Shown in pieces: positions 15,548 through 24,147 of a stretch of 39,662 nt of DNA (position 1 is its first letter; each line of letters opens with the position of its first letter). The notes beneath the pieces are model-generated. The model had not been told where the DNA came from. It saw only the letters and a list, made by a program, of their open reading frames with translations, and made no database searches. Source of the DNA: DATARH01 sp963734125 (GTDB lineage Bacteria; Pseudomonadota; Alphaproteobacteria; ATCC43930; CGMCC-115725); NCBI GenBank assembly GCA_963734125.1, contig CAVTGB010000020.1:1-39662 (forward strand), written 5' to 3'. The position numbers and the translations under genes were made by a program.

Positions 15548-16786
15548 TTGTCGATCGCACCCGCAGCTACACCCTCATCCGACGGGCGGCTCCTCGCCAA
15601 TCTGATGCATTTCGCCCGGACGCTGCGGGCGGCGGGGCTGCCGGTCGGACCGGGCAAGGTGCTCGACGCGGTCGCCGCGGTCGAGGCGGTCGGCATCACC
15701 GACAGGCGCGACTTCTACTGGACATTGCATGCGGTCCTCGTCAACCGGGCCGACCAGCGGGTCCTGTTCGACCAGGCCTTCCACGTCTTCTGGCGCAATC
15801 CCGAGCTCCTGAAAAAGATGCTGGCGCTGGTCCTCCCCCAGCTCAACATCGACATCCCGCAGGAGGAGGGGACCGAGATGCTGCGCCGCCTCGCCGAGGC
15901 GCTGCACCCCAACCGGGAGGCGAAGGAGACGGGCGAAACCGAATTCGAGATCGACGCGGCGATGACCGCTTCCGATAGGGAGCAGTTGCACGCGATGGAT
16001 TTCGAGAAGATGTCATTGGATGAGCTCGCCCGCGCCAAGGCGGCGATCGCGCGGATGCGCCTGCCGATCATGGACGTGCCGACCCGGCGCTTTGCAAAGG
16101 ATCCCCGCGGCGCCCGCGCCGATATGCGCGCCACGCTGCGCGCGGCATTGCGCTCGGGCGGTCTCATTGAACTCAAGCGCAAGAGCCGCCGCACGCGGCC
16201 ACCGCCGCTCGTCGTCCTCTGCGACATCTCCGGCTCGATGAGCCGCTATAGCCGCGTCTTCCTCCATTTCATGCATTCGATCACCAATGACCGCGACCGC
16301 GTCTTCACCTTTGTCTTTGGCACCAGGCTGACCAACATCACCCGCTATCTGCGCCATCGCGACGTCGACCTCGCGCTCGACCGCGTCGCCGAGGCGGTCA
16401 TCGACTGGTCCGGCGGCACCCGGATCGGCCATTCGGTCGCCGAATTCAACCAGCTGTGGTCGCGCCGCGTGCTCGGCCAGGGGGCGGTCGTGCTGCTGAT
16501 CACCGATGGGCTCGACCGCGATGCCGGGACCGGGCTCGCTCACGAGATGGACCGGTTGCACCGCTCCTGCCGCCGGTTGATTTGGCTCAATCCGCTGTTG
16601 CGTTACGAAGGGTTCGAACCAAGATCATTGGGGATGAAGGCGATGCTCCCCTATGTCGACGAGTTCCGCCCGGTGCATAATCTGGAGAGCCTGGAGACGC
16701 TGGTCGAGGTGATCAGCCGGGCGGCGCAACGGCAGAGCGCGGCGGCGATGGCGCGCGAAACCTACGGCCCGCGGGACGAAGAGTGA
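15548..16786 (+). CDS. coxE: von Willebrand factor A domain protein, CoxE
   Basis: The 412-residue protein pairs with CoxD as a MoxR/VWA chaperone system for the molybdenum hydroxylase. The C-terminal VWA domain has a full MIDAS motif D226-I-S-G-S-M-S (VVLCDISGSMSRYSR), with GGTRIGHS and LLITDGLDRD supplying the remaining metal contacts. The N-terminal part (HFARTLRAAGLPVGPGKVLDAV, DFYWTLHAVLVNRADQRVLFDQAF) is the CoxE-specific region. A TTG at 15548 is taken as start, because the conserved GRLLANLMHFA stretch requires beginning upstream of the ATG at 15605; that ATG is the alternative. The stop is ten bases before the xdhC-like gene. Confidence 0.9.
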   Translation: MSIAPAATPSSDGRLLANLMHFARTLRAAGLPVGPGKVLDAVAAVEAVGITDRRDFYWTLHAVLVNRADQRVLFDQAFHVFWRNPELLKKMLALVLPQLNIDIPQEEGTEMLRRLAEALHPNREAKETGETEFEIDAAMTASDREQLHAMDFEKMSLDELARAKAAIARMRLPIMDVPTRRFAKDPRGARADMRATLRAALRSGGLIELKRKSRRTRPPPLVVLCDISGSMSRYSRVFLHFMHSITNDRDRVFTFVFGTRLTNITRYLRHRDVDLALDRVAEAVIDWSGGTRIGHSVAEFNQLWSRRVLGQGAVVLLITDGLDRDAGTGLAHEMDRLHRSCRRLIWLNPLLRYEGFEPRSLGMKAMLPYVDEFRPVHNLESLETLVEVISRAAQRQSAAAMARETYGPRDEE

Positions 16787-16796
16787 GGGAAGTAGA

Positions 16797-17113
<317 letters not shown>

Positions 17114-17117
<4 letters not shown>

Positions 17118-17836
17118 AGGCCGAATACCTGGAGCGGGTGATCGCCGCCGAGCGCGAGGCCCGCGCGGTCGCGCTCGCCACCAATCTGGCGAGCGGCGCA
17201 CAACTGCTGCTCGACGGCGGCCGGTTCGAGGGCGCCCTCGCCCTCGACGACGCGCAGCGCGCGGCGATGGTCGAGGCTCTGCGCGCCGATCGCACGCTGA
17301 CACTCGACACTCCAGAGGGCCGCGTCTTCATCCAGGTGTTCAGCCCGGCGATCCGCTGTTTCGTCGTGGGCGCGGTGCACATCGCCCAGCCGCTGACGCA
17401 GATGCTGGCGTTGACCGGATATCAAACCGTGGTCATCGATCCGCGCGGCTCCTTTGCCACTGAGGCGCGCTTCCCCGGGGTCGAATTGACCACCGAATGG
17501 CCGGACGAGGCACTCCTGCGATTGAAGCCGGATCAGCGCTCGGCGGTGGTGACCTTGACCCACGACCCCAAGCTCGACGATCCGGCGCTCGCTGTCGCCT
17601 TGCGCTCCGAATGCTTCTACATCGGCGCCCTCGGTTCCAAGCGCACCCACGCGCGTCGCCTCGATCGCCTCGCCGAACTCGGTTTTGGTGCAGCCGACTT
17701 CGCCCGCATCCACGGGCCGATCGGGCTGCCGATCGGGGCGGTGTCGCAGGCCGAGATCGCCGTCTCGATCCTCGCCGAGATGACCCAGGTGTTGCGCAAG
17801 GGCGACGCCGCGGCGCCCAAGGCCGAGGCGGCGTGA
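17114..17836 (+). CDS. XdhC Rossmann domain protein (second half of CoxI)
   Basis: The 240-residue protein begins at the ATG overlapping the previous stop. It contains the XdhC C-terminal Rossmann domain (PF13478): VFSPAIRCFVVGAVHIAQPLTQMLALTGYQTVVIDPR, then VVTLTHDPKLDDPALAVAL, YIGALGSKRTHARRLDRL and IHGPIGLPIGAVSQAEIAVSILAE. It completes the cofactor maturation function of the preceding gene. The first 75 residues (LERVIAAEREARAVALATNLASG) match the linker found in split CoxI proteins. Translational coupling suggests one-to-one production. The next gene starts 15 bp on. Confidence 0.92.
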
Positions 17837-17851
17837 ACATCTGGATGTAGC

Positions 17852-19507
17852 ATGAAATTCGGTAAAATTCCGCTCGACCAAGCCGACGGCGCGATTCTGG
17901 CGCACAGTCAAAGGCTCGGCAGTGCGGTATTGAAGAAAGGCCGCGTCCTGTCGCCGGCCGATCTCGCGCTCTTCAGGGAAGCGGGGCTCGACCATGTCGT
18001 GGCGGCCCGGCTCGACCCCGGCGACCTGCGCGAGGACGCGGCAGCTACCCGGATCGCCGCCGCCGCCGCCGGGGAGAGCATCGCGACGGCGCCGGCCTTT
18101 ACCGGCCGCGCCAACCTCTATGCCGAGGCGAAGGGAATTTTCGTCGTCGACCGCGACCGCCTCGACCGGCTGAATTCGGTCGACGAAGCGGTGACCCTGG
18201 GGACGCTCCCGCCCTTTGCCGTGGTCGAGCCGCGCCAGATGGTCGCGACCGTCAAGATCATCCCGTTCGCCGTGCCAGAAGCGGCGGTCGAGGCGGCCGC
18301 CGCGTTCGCCGCGCACGGCCAGAAGCTATTGCGCGTTGCCGCGTTTGTGCCGCGCCGGGTGGCGCTGATCCAGACCCGGCTCCCCGGGTTCAAGGAATCA
18401 ATCCTCGACAAGACCGCCGAGGTCACCCGGGCGCGGCTTGCTGCACTCGGCTGCACGCTCGCCTCCGACGAACGTTGCGACCATGAAGCAGCCGATCTCG
18501 CCCCACGCATAGCGGCCGCCGTGGCTAACGGCGCAGATATGGTATTCGTGCACGGTGCCTCGGTGATTGTCGATCGGCGCGACGTGATCCCGCAGGCTGT
18601 CGTTGCCGCCGGGGGACAGATCGACCATTTCGGCATGCCGGTCGATCCCGGCAACATGCTGCTGCTGTGCCATCTCGGTGAAACGCCGGTGCTCGGCCTG
18701 CCGGGCTGCGCCCGCTCGCCGAAGATGAACGGCTTCGACTGGGTGCTGGAGCGTCTCGTCGCCGGCGTGCCGGTTGGCCCCCGCGAGATCATGCAGATGG
18801 GTGCCGGCGGCCTCCTCGCCGAAATTCCCTCGCGCCCGCTGCCGCGCGCTGCGGCGAGCCCGGCGCCGGTTGAGACAGTGGTCGAGAAACCCGCCCCCGG
18901 CCCGCGCATCGCCGCGCTCCTCTTGGCCGCCGGCGAGTCGCGGCGGATGGGGACGAACAAGCTCTTGGCCGAGATCGACGGCCGCCCGATGGTCGCCCGC
19001 ACGGCGCAGCGCCTCCTCTCCTCGCATGCCCGCCCGATCGTCGCCGTGCTCGGCAATGAGGCGGATGCCGTCGACGCCGCACTCGGGCGCCTGCCGGTCG
19101 AGCGGGTGCGCAACCCCAACTTCGCCGGGGGGCTGTCGACCTCGTTGAAGGGCGGCCTTGCCGCATTGCCGCCCGACATCGATGGGGTCGTCGTCTGTCT
19201 CGGCGACATGCCGCTGGTGACGGGCCGCGACCTCGATCGGCTGATTGCCGCGTTCAACCCGCTGGAAGGGCGCTCGATCATCGTGCCGACCCGCCGGGGA
19301 AAACGCGGCAACCCGGTCTTGTGGGCCCGCCGCTTCTTCCCGGACATGGCCGAACTGGCCGGCGATGTCGGCGCCAAGCACCTGATCGGCGAGCATGCCG
19401 ACCTCGTCTGCGAGGTCGAGATGGACTCGGACGGCGTCCTTGTCGACGTCGACACCCCCGATGCCCTCGCCGCGATCCGCGACAAGGTCAAGCCCACCGC
19501 GGCGTAA
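17852..19507 (+). CDS. MoeA-like molybdopterin-binding domain fused to MocA-type nucleotidyltransferase
   Basis: The 551-residue protein has two parts. Residues about 1-330 form a molybdopterin-binding (MoCF) region, with FGKIPLDQADGAILAHSQ at the start and HFGMPVDPGNMLLLCHLGETPVLGLPGCARSPKMNGFDWVLERL, as in MoeA/MogA-like proteins. Residues about 350-551 are a MocA/MobA-type NTP transferase: LLLAAGESRRMGTNKLLAEIDG, GDMPLVTG, and VDVDTPDAL. MocA makes the molybdopterin cytosine dinucleotide used by xanthine-oxidase-family enzymes, so the gene supplies the cofactor for CoxL. The fusion is a known architecture. No mobA or moe genes are nearby. It ends the cox cluster. Confidence 0.92.
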   Translation: MKFGKIPLDQADGAILAHSQRLGSAVLKKGRVLSPADLALFREAGLDHVVAARLDPGDLREDAAATRIAAAAAGESIATAPAFTGRANLYAEAKGIFVVDRDRLDRLNSVDEAVTLGTLPPFAVVEPRQMVATVKIIPFAVPEAAVEAAAAFAAHGQKLLRVAAFVPRRVALIQTRLPGFKESILDKTAEVTRARLAALGCTLASDERCDHEAADLAPRIAAAVANGADMVFVHGASVIVDRRDVIPQAVVAAGGQIDHFGMPVDPGNMLLLCHLGETPVLGLPGCARSPKMNGFDWVLERLVAGVPVGPREIMQMGAGGLLAEIPSRPLPRAAASPAPVETVVEKPAPGPRIAALLLAAGESRRMGTNKLLAEIDGRPMVARTAQRLLSSHARPIVAVLGNEADAVDAALGRLPVERVRNPNFAGGLSTSLKGGLAALPPDIDGVVVCLGDMPLVTGRDLDRLIAAFNPLEGRSIIVPTRRGKRGNPVLWARRFFPDMAELAGDVGAKHLIGEHADLVCEVEMDSDGVLVDVDTPDALAAIRDKVKPTAA

Positions 19508-19526
19508 GTGGTCCAGGGGAGCCGCG

Positions 19527-19931
19527 CTACCGCGTCGCGTTGTGAACAAGATAGGCGGCGAAATCGGCGGGTGTCAGCCGCATGTCGCGGCGGTCGCTGT
19601 CGCCCGCAAGGGCGCGCGACACGATGATGTGGTTTTCGACATGCTCGGGCGAAACCCGGAACACGCCCTGCGCCCCTTTGAGCTTGGGATAGAGGTTCGG
19701 GTCGATCATCTTTTCCTTGCGCGCGAGGCGCTGGTTTACTTCGGCTTCGCTCAGCCCCTCGACATTCTCGCTGCGCACGATCTTCCAATCGGCTTCGCCG
19801 GCCCATCCGGCGGCGGCCAGCGCCTTCGGGTCATCCTCAGAGACCCCCAGTTTGTAGAGGTGCTTGCCGAACCCGACATCGCTCGACCAGCGGGCGAGCT
19901 TGGCGCTGCGTGCGACATAAAGTACCGGCAT
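19527..19931 (-). CDS. Conserved hypothetical protein
   Basis: The start is taken as the ATG at 19931 (MPVLYVARSAKLARWSSDVG), giving 134 residues; the open frame continues upstream without support. Features are a basic beta-like N-terminus, KHLYKLGVSEDDPKALAAAGWAGEADWKIV, SEAEVNQRLARKEKMIDPNLYPKLKGAQGVF and a C-terminal LTPADFAAYLVHN. There is no signal peptide or membrane segment. The mixture of charged helices and codon pattern look like a real gene, and I recall similar uncharacterised alphaproteobacterial proteins, but I cannot assign a family. It is convergent with the MocA fusion, 20 bp apart. Confidence 0.72.
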   Translation of the reverse strand: MPVLYVARSAKLARWSSDVGFGKHLYKLGVSEDDPKALAAAGWAGEADWKIVRSENVEGLSEAEVNQRLARKEKMIDPNLYPKLKGAQGVFRVSPEHVENHIIVSRALAGDSDRRDMRLTPADFAAYLVHNATR

Positions 19932-20014
19932 CGGCGTCTCGCTTTCCCGGCGCGGGAATAAACCGCGTCCCTGCTCGTTACAACGCTGCGCCGCCCGTTC
20001 CGTCAACCCCCTGC

Positions 20015-20170
20015 ATGCCATATGGGATCGCCGCCATGCCGATGCTGATCGGATCCGCGACCGTCGTTTGCACCCTCCTCAGCATGATTCTCGGCCAGGT
20101 CGCCATGGGAACGGAAGCAATCGGCGTATTGCTCGCGGCAATCGTGTTGATGAGCGTTCAACGCGAATAG
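20015..20170 (+). CDS. Possible small membrane protein
   Basis: An ATG at 20015, or a better-placed one at 20036 with GGGAT upstream, encodes 44-51 residues. They are mostly hydrophobic (MLIGSATVVCTLLSMILGQVAMGTEAIGVLLAAIVLMS), enough for one long or two short membrane helices, and end in QRE. It lies alone between the hypothetical gene and the exported hydrolase. No family is recognised and the call rests only on hydrophobicity and position. Confidence 0.25.
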   Translation: MPYGIAAMPMLIGSATVVCTLLSMILGQVAMGTEAIGVLLAAIVLMSVQRE

Positions 20171-20240
20171 TATCGATATAGATAGCGTTGTTGGTCTGCG
20201 CCAGTTGGTCGCAGATCGCAAGACTTCGTCAAAGCAAGCG

Positions 20241-20315
20241 TTTCTGCGGCTTTGGAGCGTCGCAGAAAACCGATCGCCGCATCGTTACGAAGTGACACAA
20301 AAAAACATTTTTTGT
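20241..20315 (+). promoter_or_regulatory. Two inverted repeats in the leader of the exported hydrolase-like gene
   Basis: TTTCTGCG (20241-20248) pairs with CGCAGAAA (20261-20268) across a 12-base loop. ACAAAAAA (20297-20304) pairs with TTTTTTGT (20308-20315) across three bases. The second is strikingly A/T-rich for this genome and lies 50 bp before the ATG at 20366, a likely promoter or operator zone. GGGGGG at 20351-20356 gives a ribosome site. Protein or small-molecule control is unknown. Confidence 0.4.
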
Positions 20316-20365
20316 TAAACTCTCCGCGTTAATCCGTCTGCGAACAGCAAGGGGGGATCGCGCGG

Positions 20366-21632
20366 ATGAGGCAAGCCTTGCCCAAATTGCTGACCGGCCT
20401 GCTGCTGAGCGCCGCCTTGTTGGCGTCAGCTCCGGCCTTGGCGCTCGGGCTCGACCCGGCGTTTCCCGAGCCGGCTGTCGGCCCCGCCCAGGCCAAAGGC
20501 GTCGTCGTGTGGAGCCACGGCCGCTCGATCGACGCCGAGGATTCGCAGGCGCCGACGCCGGCCTATCTGCAGGTCTTGCGCGACAATGGCTGGGACGTGC
20601 TGCGGTTCGACCGACTGAGCCGCGGCGACAATTTGGACGACAGCACCGGGCATCTGGTCGACTATGCGGCCGAGCTCAAGCACAAGGGTTACAAGCAGGT
20701 CGTCCTCGCCGGCCAGTCCTTCGGCGCGTTTCTGTCATTGATGGCCGCCGACGCCTCCGCCGATGTCGACGCGGTGATCGCGACCGCGCCGGCGGCCTAC
20801 GGCGACTTCGAAGATTTCCATGACAGCTGGCGGCTCAACGCGACCAAGCTCTATCCACTGTTGGAAGCGGGTGAAGCGTGCCCGAATCATGGTGTTCTAT
20901 TTCCATGGCGACGATTTCGATCCGGGCGGACGCGGCGATCGCTCGCGCGAGATCCTGGCGCAGCGCGGTTTGGGTTACGCCGTCGTCGATCAGCCGGCCT
21001 TTCTGACCGGTCACTGGGCGTCGTCGAGCGGGGCGTTCCTGCGGCGCTTCGGCGGCTGCATCCGCGAGTTTGCCGATGATCGGAAACTGTCGGGCGAACT
21101 GGTCTGCTCGCCGCACTGGGGGACGACGCCGAGCGCCGAACTGAAATTGCCGCCCGAATTGGCCGAGGCGCGCCCGCACCTCGAAGCGGCGGCGGCGCCA
21201 GCGGCGGCGCCGACCGGCTCGGGAGCGGCCGCCGACAGCGCCAAGGCGCCGCGCGGGTTTCGCGAGGTCTGGTACGGATTTTATCCGAACGGCCGCGAGG
21301 TTCTGCTCGGGGTCGAAACGGTGCATGGCGACAACCTCACCGCGGTCTATGCCATCGGGCCGAGCATCGACGGCGCCTATCCGGCCGCCTGGTCGCCGGC
21401 GCAAGGGCCGCATCGTCGATGACAATTTTGTCTTCGAGGAGAAGGGCAAAAGCACGCTGCGCTTTCGCCCGCGCCAGGATGGCGGGCTCGGCGCGCAACC
21501 TGGATCGCCGCCGACGGCAAGACCTCGATGGCCGCTCATCTGAAGCCGATCGACCCGCAGGCCTGGCGGTCGCGGCGCGCAGGGCGCCAAGGCATCAGCC
21601 CCAGTATCGGCCGCTGCTGCCCACGGCAACGG
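20366..21632 (+). pseudogene. Exported alpha/beta hydrolase-like protein, multiply frameshifted
   Basis: A signal peptide (LLTGLLLSAALLASAPALA) precedes a hydrolase-like domain with VVWSHGRSID, WDVLRFDRLSRGD and nucleophile elbow AGQSFGAF. The frame breaks at a GGG run (20879-20881, one extra base) and continues as RARIMVFYFHGDDFDPGG to GHWASSSGAFLRRFGGCIREF. A second break at about 21391-21400 leads into GRIVDDNFVFEEKGKSTLRF, and a third near 21494 into TWIAADGKTSMAAHLKPID. All segments fit one secreted protein of about 400 residues. The elbow and a GDDF-type acid are present, while the C-terminal beta-rich domain is unfamiliar. The end is uncertain because it overlaps the convergent gene at 21595. 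Confidence 0.6.
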
Positions 21633-22075
21633 TGACGAGGCCGAGAATTAGGTTGATCGTGACGATCACGCGGATCTGGTTGAGCTGGCCCGGCGGCCGC
21701 CGGGTCATCGCTGCCGGGCCATCGCCGCGCGGAAGCGCCGCCACGGGGCGAAATAGAGGTGGAAGAACAACAGCATCATGATGATGCCGAGGCCCTGCAT
21801 CAGGTTGATGTGCAGGCCGATGCCGCGAAACCCGGCATAAACCCCGAAAATCATGCCGTAGCCGCTCGCCAACAGGAGCACGATCGCGGCGAACACCCAG
21901 CGAAAGAACCGCTCCAGCACGCGCGACCACAGGTGGAGCCGCGGCCCCGGTTCGAGCGGCCGCCGTCGCGGGCCGCAGCACCAGCAGCGCGAAGAACATG
22001 CCGCCGACCCAGACCACCGCCGACAAGGCGTGCAGCGACCAGCGCGAGCGTGGCGATCGCGACGGTAGTATCCAT
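21595..22075 (-). pseudogene. CopD-like four-helix membrane protein, frameshifted
   Basis: Starting at the ATG at 22075 the segments MDTTVAIATLALVAA, LSAVVWVGGMFFALLVLRPATA, RVLERFFRWVFAAIVLLLASGYGMIFGV, INLMQGLGIIMMLLFFHLYFAPWRRFRAAMARQ and NQIRVIVTINLILGLVTVAVG appear in order but in different frames. Breaks fall near 22030, 21930-21970 and 21710. Rejoined they make a protein of about 160 residues with four membrane helices, resembling the CopD/DUF2269 copper-resistance membrane family (VVWVGGMFF, conserved His in FHLYF). Function is not assigned beyond that. It follows the GST gene directly. Confidence 0.55.
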
Positions 22076-22115
22076 GTTCAGCTGCCGCAGGCCGGGTTCA
22101 GCTGCCGTAGGCCGG
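22076..22115. repeat. 20-bp tandem duplication at the GST stop codon
   Basis: GTTCAGCTGCCGCAGGCCGG (22076-22095) is followed at once by the same 20 bases with one C-to-T change (22096-22115). On the minus strand the upstream copy holds the final codons and TGA of the GST gene. The second copy repeats that TGA and ends directly against the ATG of the CopD-like gene. Confidence 0.85.
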
Positions 22116-22794
22116 GGCGCGGCGGGCCAGCCCGCCAAACAGATCGAGCATGCGCCCGCGCCAGGTGCGCACCGGGTCGTCGGCCGCGAGCACGTCGAAA
22201 TCGCTGATCGCGCGGCCCCATTGGAAGGCACCGAAGACGATGTAATCGGCATAGAGCGGCGCCTCGCCCGACACGAAATTCTGGCGCTCGACCGTGCGCC
22301 GCAACGGGTCGAGGCTGGCGCGGAATTGCGGCAGCCGCGCCTCCCGGTCGCCGACGAAGGCTTCGAGCGTCATGCCGAACCGCTTTTCGCGATCGCTCGC
22401 GGAAATACGCCTGATCGGCAGGCCCGATGTGGCGATAGATGTCGAGGAGGACCAAGCGGATGAGCCCCGGTTGCAGCACCGTTTCGGTCCAGTTCTGAAT
22501 AAAGCGCGCCAGTGCGCGGCCGACCGTGCCGCCATACAAGGACGGCCGGTCGGGATAGTGCTCCTCGAGGTAATCGGCAATCGCCGTCGAATCGTGCACC
22601 ACCGTTTCGCCATCGACGATCACGGGGACCCGGCCGGCGTTGGGTTGCGGCAGCTTTTCCTTCTCCGTAAAGCGCCACGGCACGGTGTCAACCGCGAGCC
22701 CCTTATGCGCCAGCGCCATCTTGGCGCGCCAGCAGAACGGGCTGAAGCGGCGCTCCGCTTCCATGCCGGCCAAGTCGTACAGGGTGATCGTCAT
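22098..22794 (-). pseudogene. Glutathione S-transferase family protein, frameshifted
   Basis: The ATG at 22794 has GAGGG upstream. The thioredoxin-like N-domain reads FSPFCWRAKMALAHKGL (Cys in the S/C-P-F-C position), PVIVDGETVVHDSTAIADYLEEHYPDRPSL, then the helical domain ARFIQNWTETVLQPGL. At about 22391-22396 the frame shifts by one base and continues REKRFGMTLEAFVGDRE, GEAPLYADYIVFGAFQWGRAIS to the stop at 22098. The span is 232 codons plus one base. GSTs of this type conjugate or reduce glutathione adducts, and the substrate is unknown. With the extra base removed, the protein has normal GST length. Confidence 0.85.
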
Positions 22795-22829
22795 GGGGCA
22801 GCCCTCGCCGCAAGCACTGCGGATGATTT

Positions 22830-24145
22830 CTATACCATCGCGACTGCGCTCGCCGCCAATGCGCCGAGAACCACGACGAGCCACGGCGGCACCGCCCACA
22901 ATGCAAGCAAGAGGAACGCCACCGTGCCGAGGGCGAAATCGGCGGGGCCGAAGATCGCGCTCGTCCACACCGGCCGGTAGAGCGCGGCGAGCAAGAGGCC
23001 GACGACCGCCGCGTTGACACCGCGCAGCGCCGATTGCACGGCCGGCCGGCGCCGCAGGCTCTCCCAGAACGGCAACACGCCGATCAAGAGGAGAAACGAC
23101 GGCAGGAAGATCGCGACGAGACAGAGGAGGCCGCCGGCCCAACCATTGGGCGCCGGCCCCATCACCGTGCCGAGATAGGCCGAGAACGTGAAGAGCGGCC
23201 CCGGCACCGCCTGCGCCGCACCGTAGCCGGCGAGGAACGCATCGTTGGACACCCAGCCCGGCGGCACCACCGCGGCCTGCAACAGTGGCAACACGACATG
23301 GCCGCCGCCGAACACGAGAGCGCCCGACCGATAGAATGAATCGAACATCCTCACGGGCTGTGCCGGCACCGCCGCGGCAACGAGCGGCAACCCGATCAAG
23401 AGCCCGAAAAACAGGATCGCGGCGGCGATCGACCAGCTCCGCGGCAGGTGCACGGCGAGCGGTGCGCCGGGTTGGGCTGAGGCGCTGTTGGCGAGCAACC
23501 CCCAGCCGATCAGCCCGCCGGCAGCGATCGCACCGACCTGGCCCGCCGCCGAGGGCACCGCGAGCGCCAGGATCGCCGCGCCGACCGCGACGCTGGCCCG
23601 CTTGCAAAGGTTTGCCCTTATCGGGGCGCGAGGCTCCGCGCCATCCCCCATACCGCCTGGGCGACGACGGCGACGGCGACGATCTTGAGGCCATGCAGCC
23701 AGGGGGCGTGCGAGAGATCGCCGAACCGGGTCACCCCGTAGCCGAAGAGGATCATCGCGATGGCCGACGGCATCGTGAAGCCGAGCCAGGCGGCGAGCGC
23801 TCCGGAGAGGCCGGCGCGCAGGATGCCGATGCTGATCCCGACCTGGCTCGATGCCGGCCCGGGCAGGAACTGGCAGAGCGCGACGATGTCGGCAAAGGCC
23901 GCTTCGTCGAGCCATTTGCGGCGCTGGACGAGTTCGGCGCGGTAATAGCCGAGATGCGCGACCGGCCCGCCGAAGCTGGTCAGCCCGAGGCGCAGAAAGA
24001 CGCGGAACACCTCCGCCGCGCTGCCCGCGGGTTTCTCGATGGCTCGCGGGCGCTCTGGCCCGCCTCCCCGCCGAGCGTCCCGCGCTTGCGGGGGCGGGAG
24101 GGGCGGGGCAGGGCGAACCGGACGCCCGCGATTCGAGCGAGCCAC
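22830..24145 (-). pseudogene. chrA: Chromate transporter ChrA, frameshifted between its two halves
   Basis: The N-terminal half, from a GTG at 24145, contains VFLRLGLTSFGGPVAHLGYYR, CQFLPGPASSQVGISIG and LGFTMPSAIAMILF. It ends at a TAA at 23618. The C-terminal half in another frame contains YRSGALVFGGGHVVLPLLQ, AAQAVPGPLFTFSAYLG and LPSFLLLIGVLPFWESL, ending at 22830. The paired FGGP/FGGGH and PGP motifs in each half define the two CHR domains of long-chain ChrA, an inner-membrane chromate/sulfate antiporter of about 10 helices. The break lies at about 23618-23632, between the halves. Short ChrA proteins exist as separate pairs, but here the join sequence fits one chain. GTG follows the upstream TGA by two bases, so it is coupled to the phosphatase-like gene. 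Confidence 0.87.
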
Positions 24146-24147
24146 GA

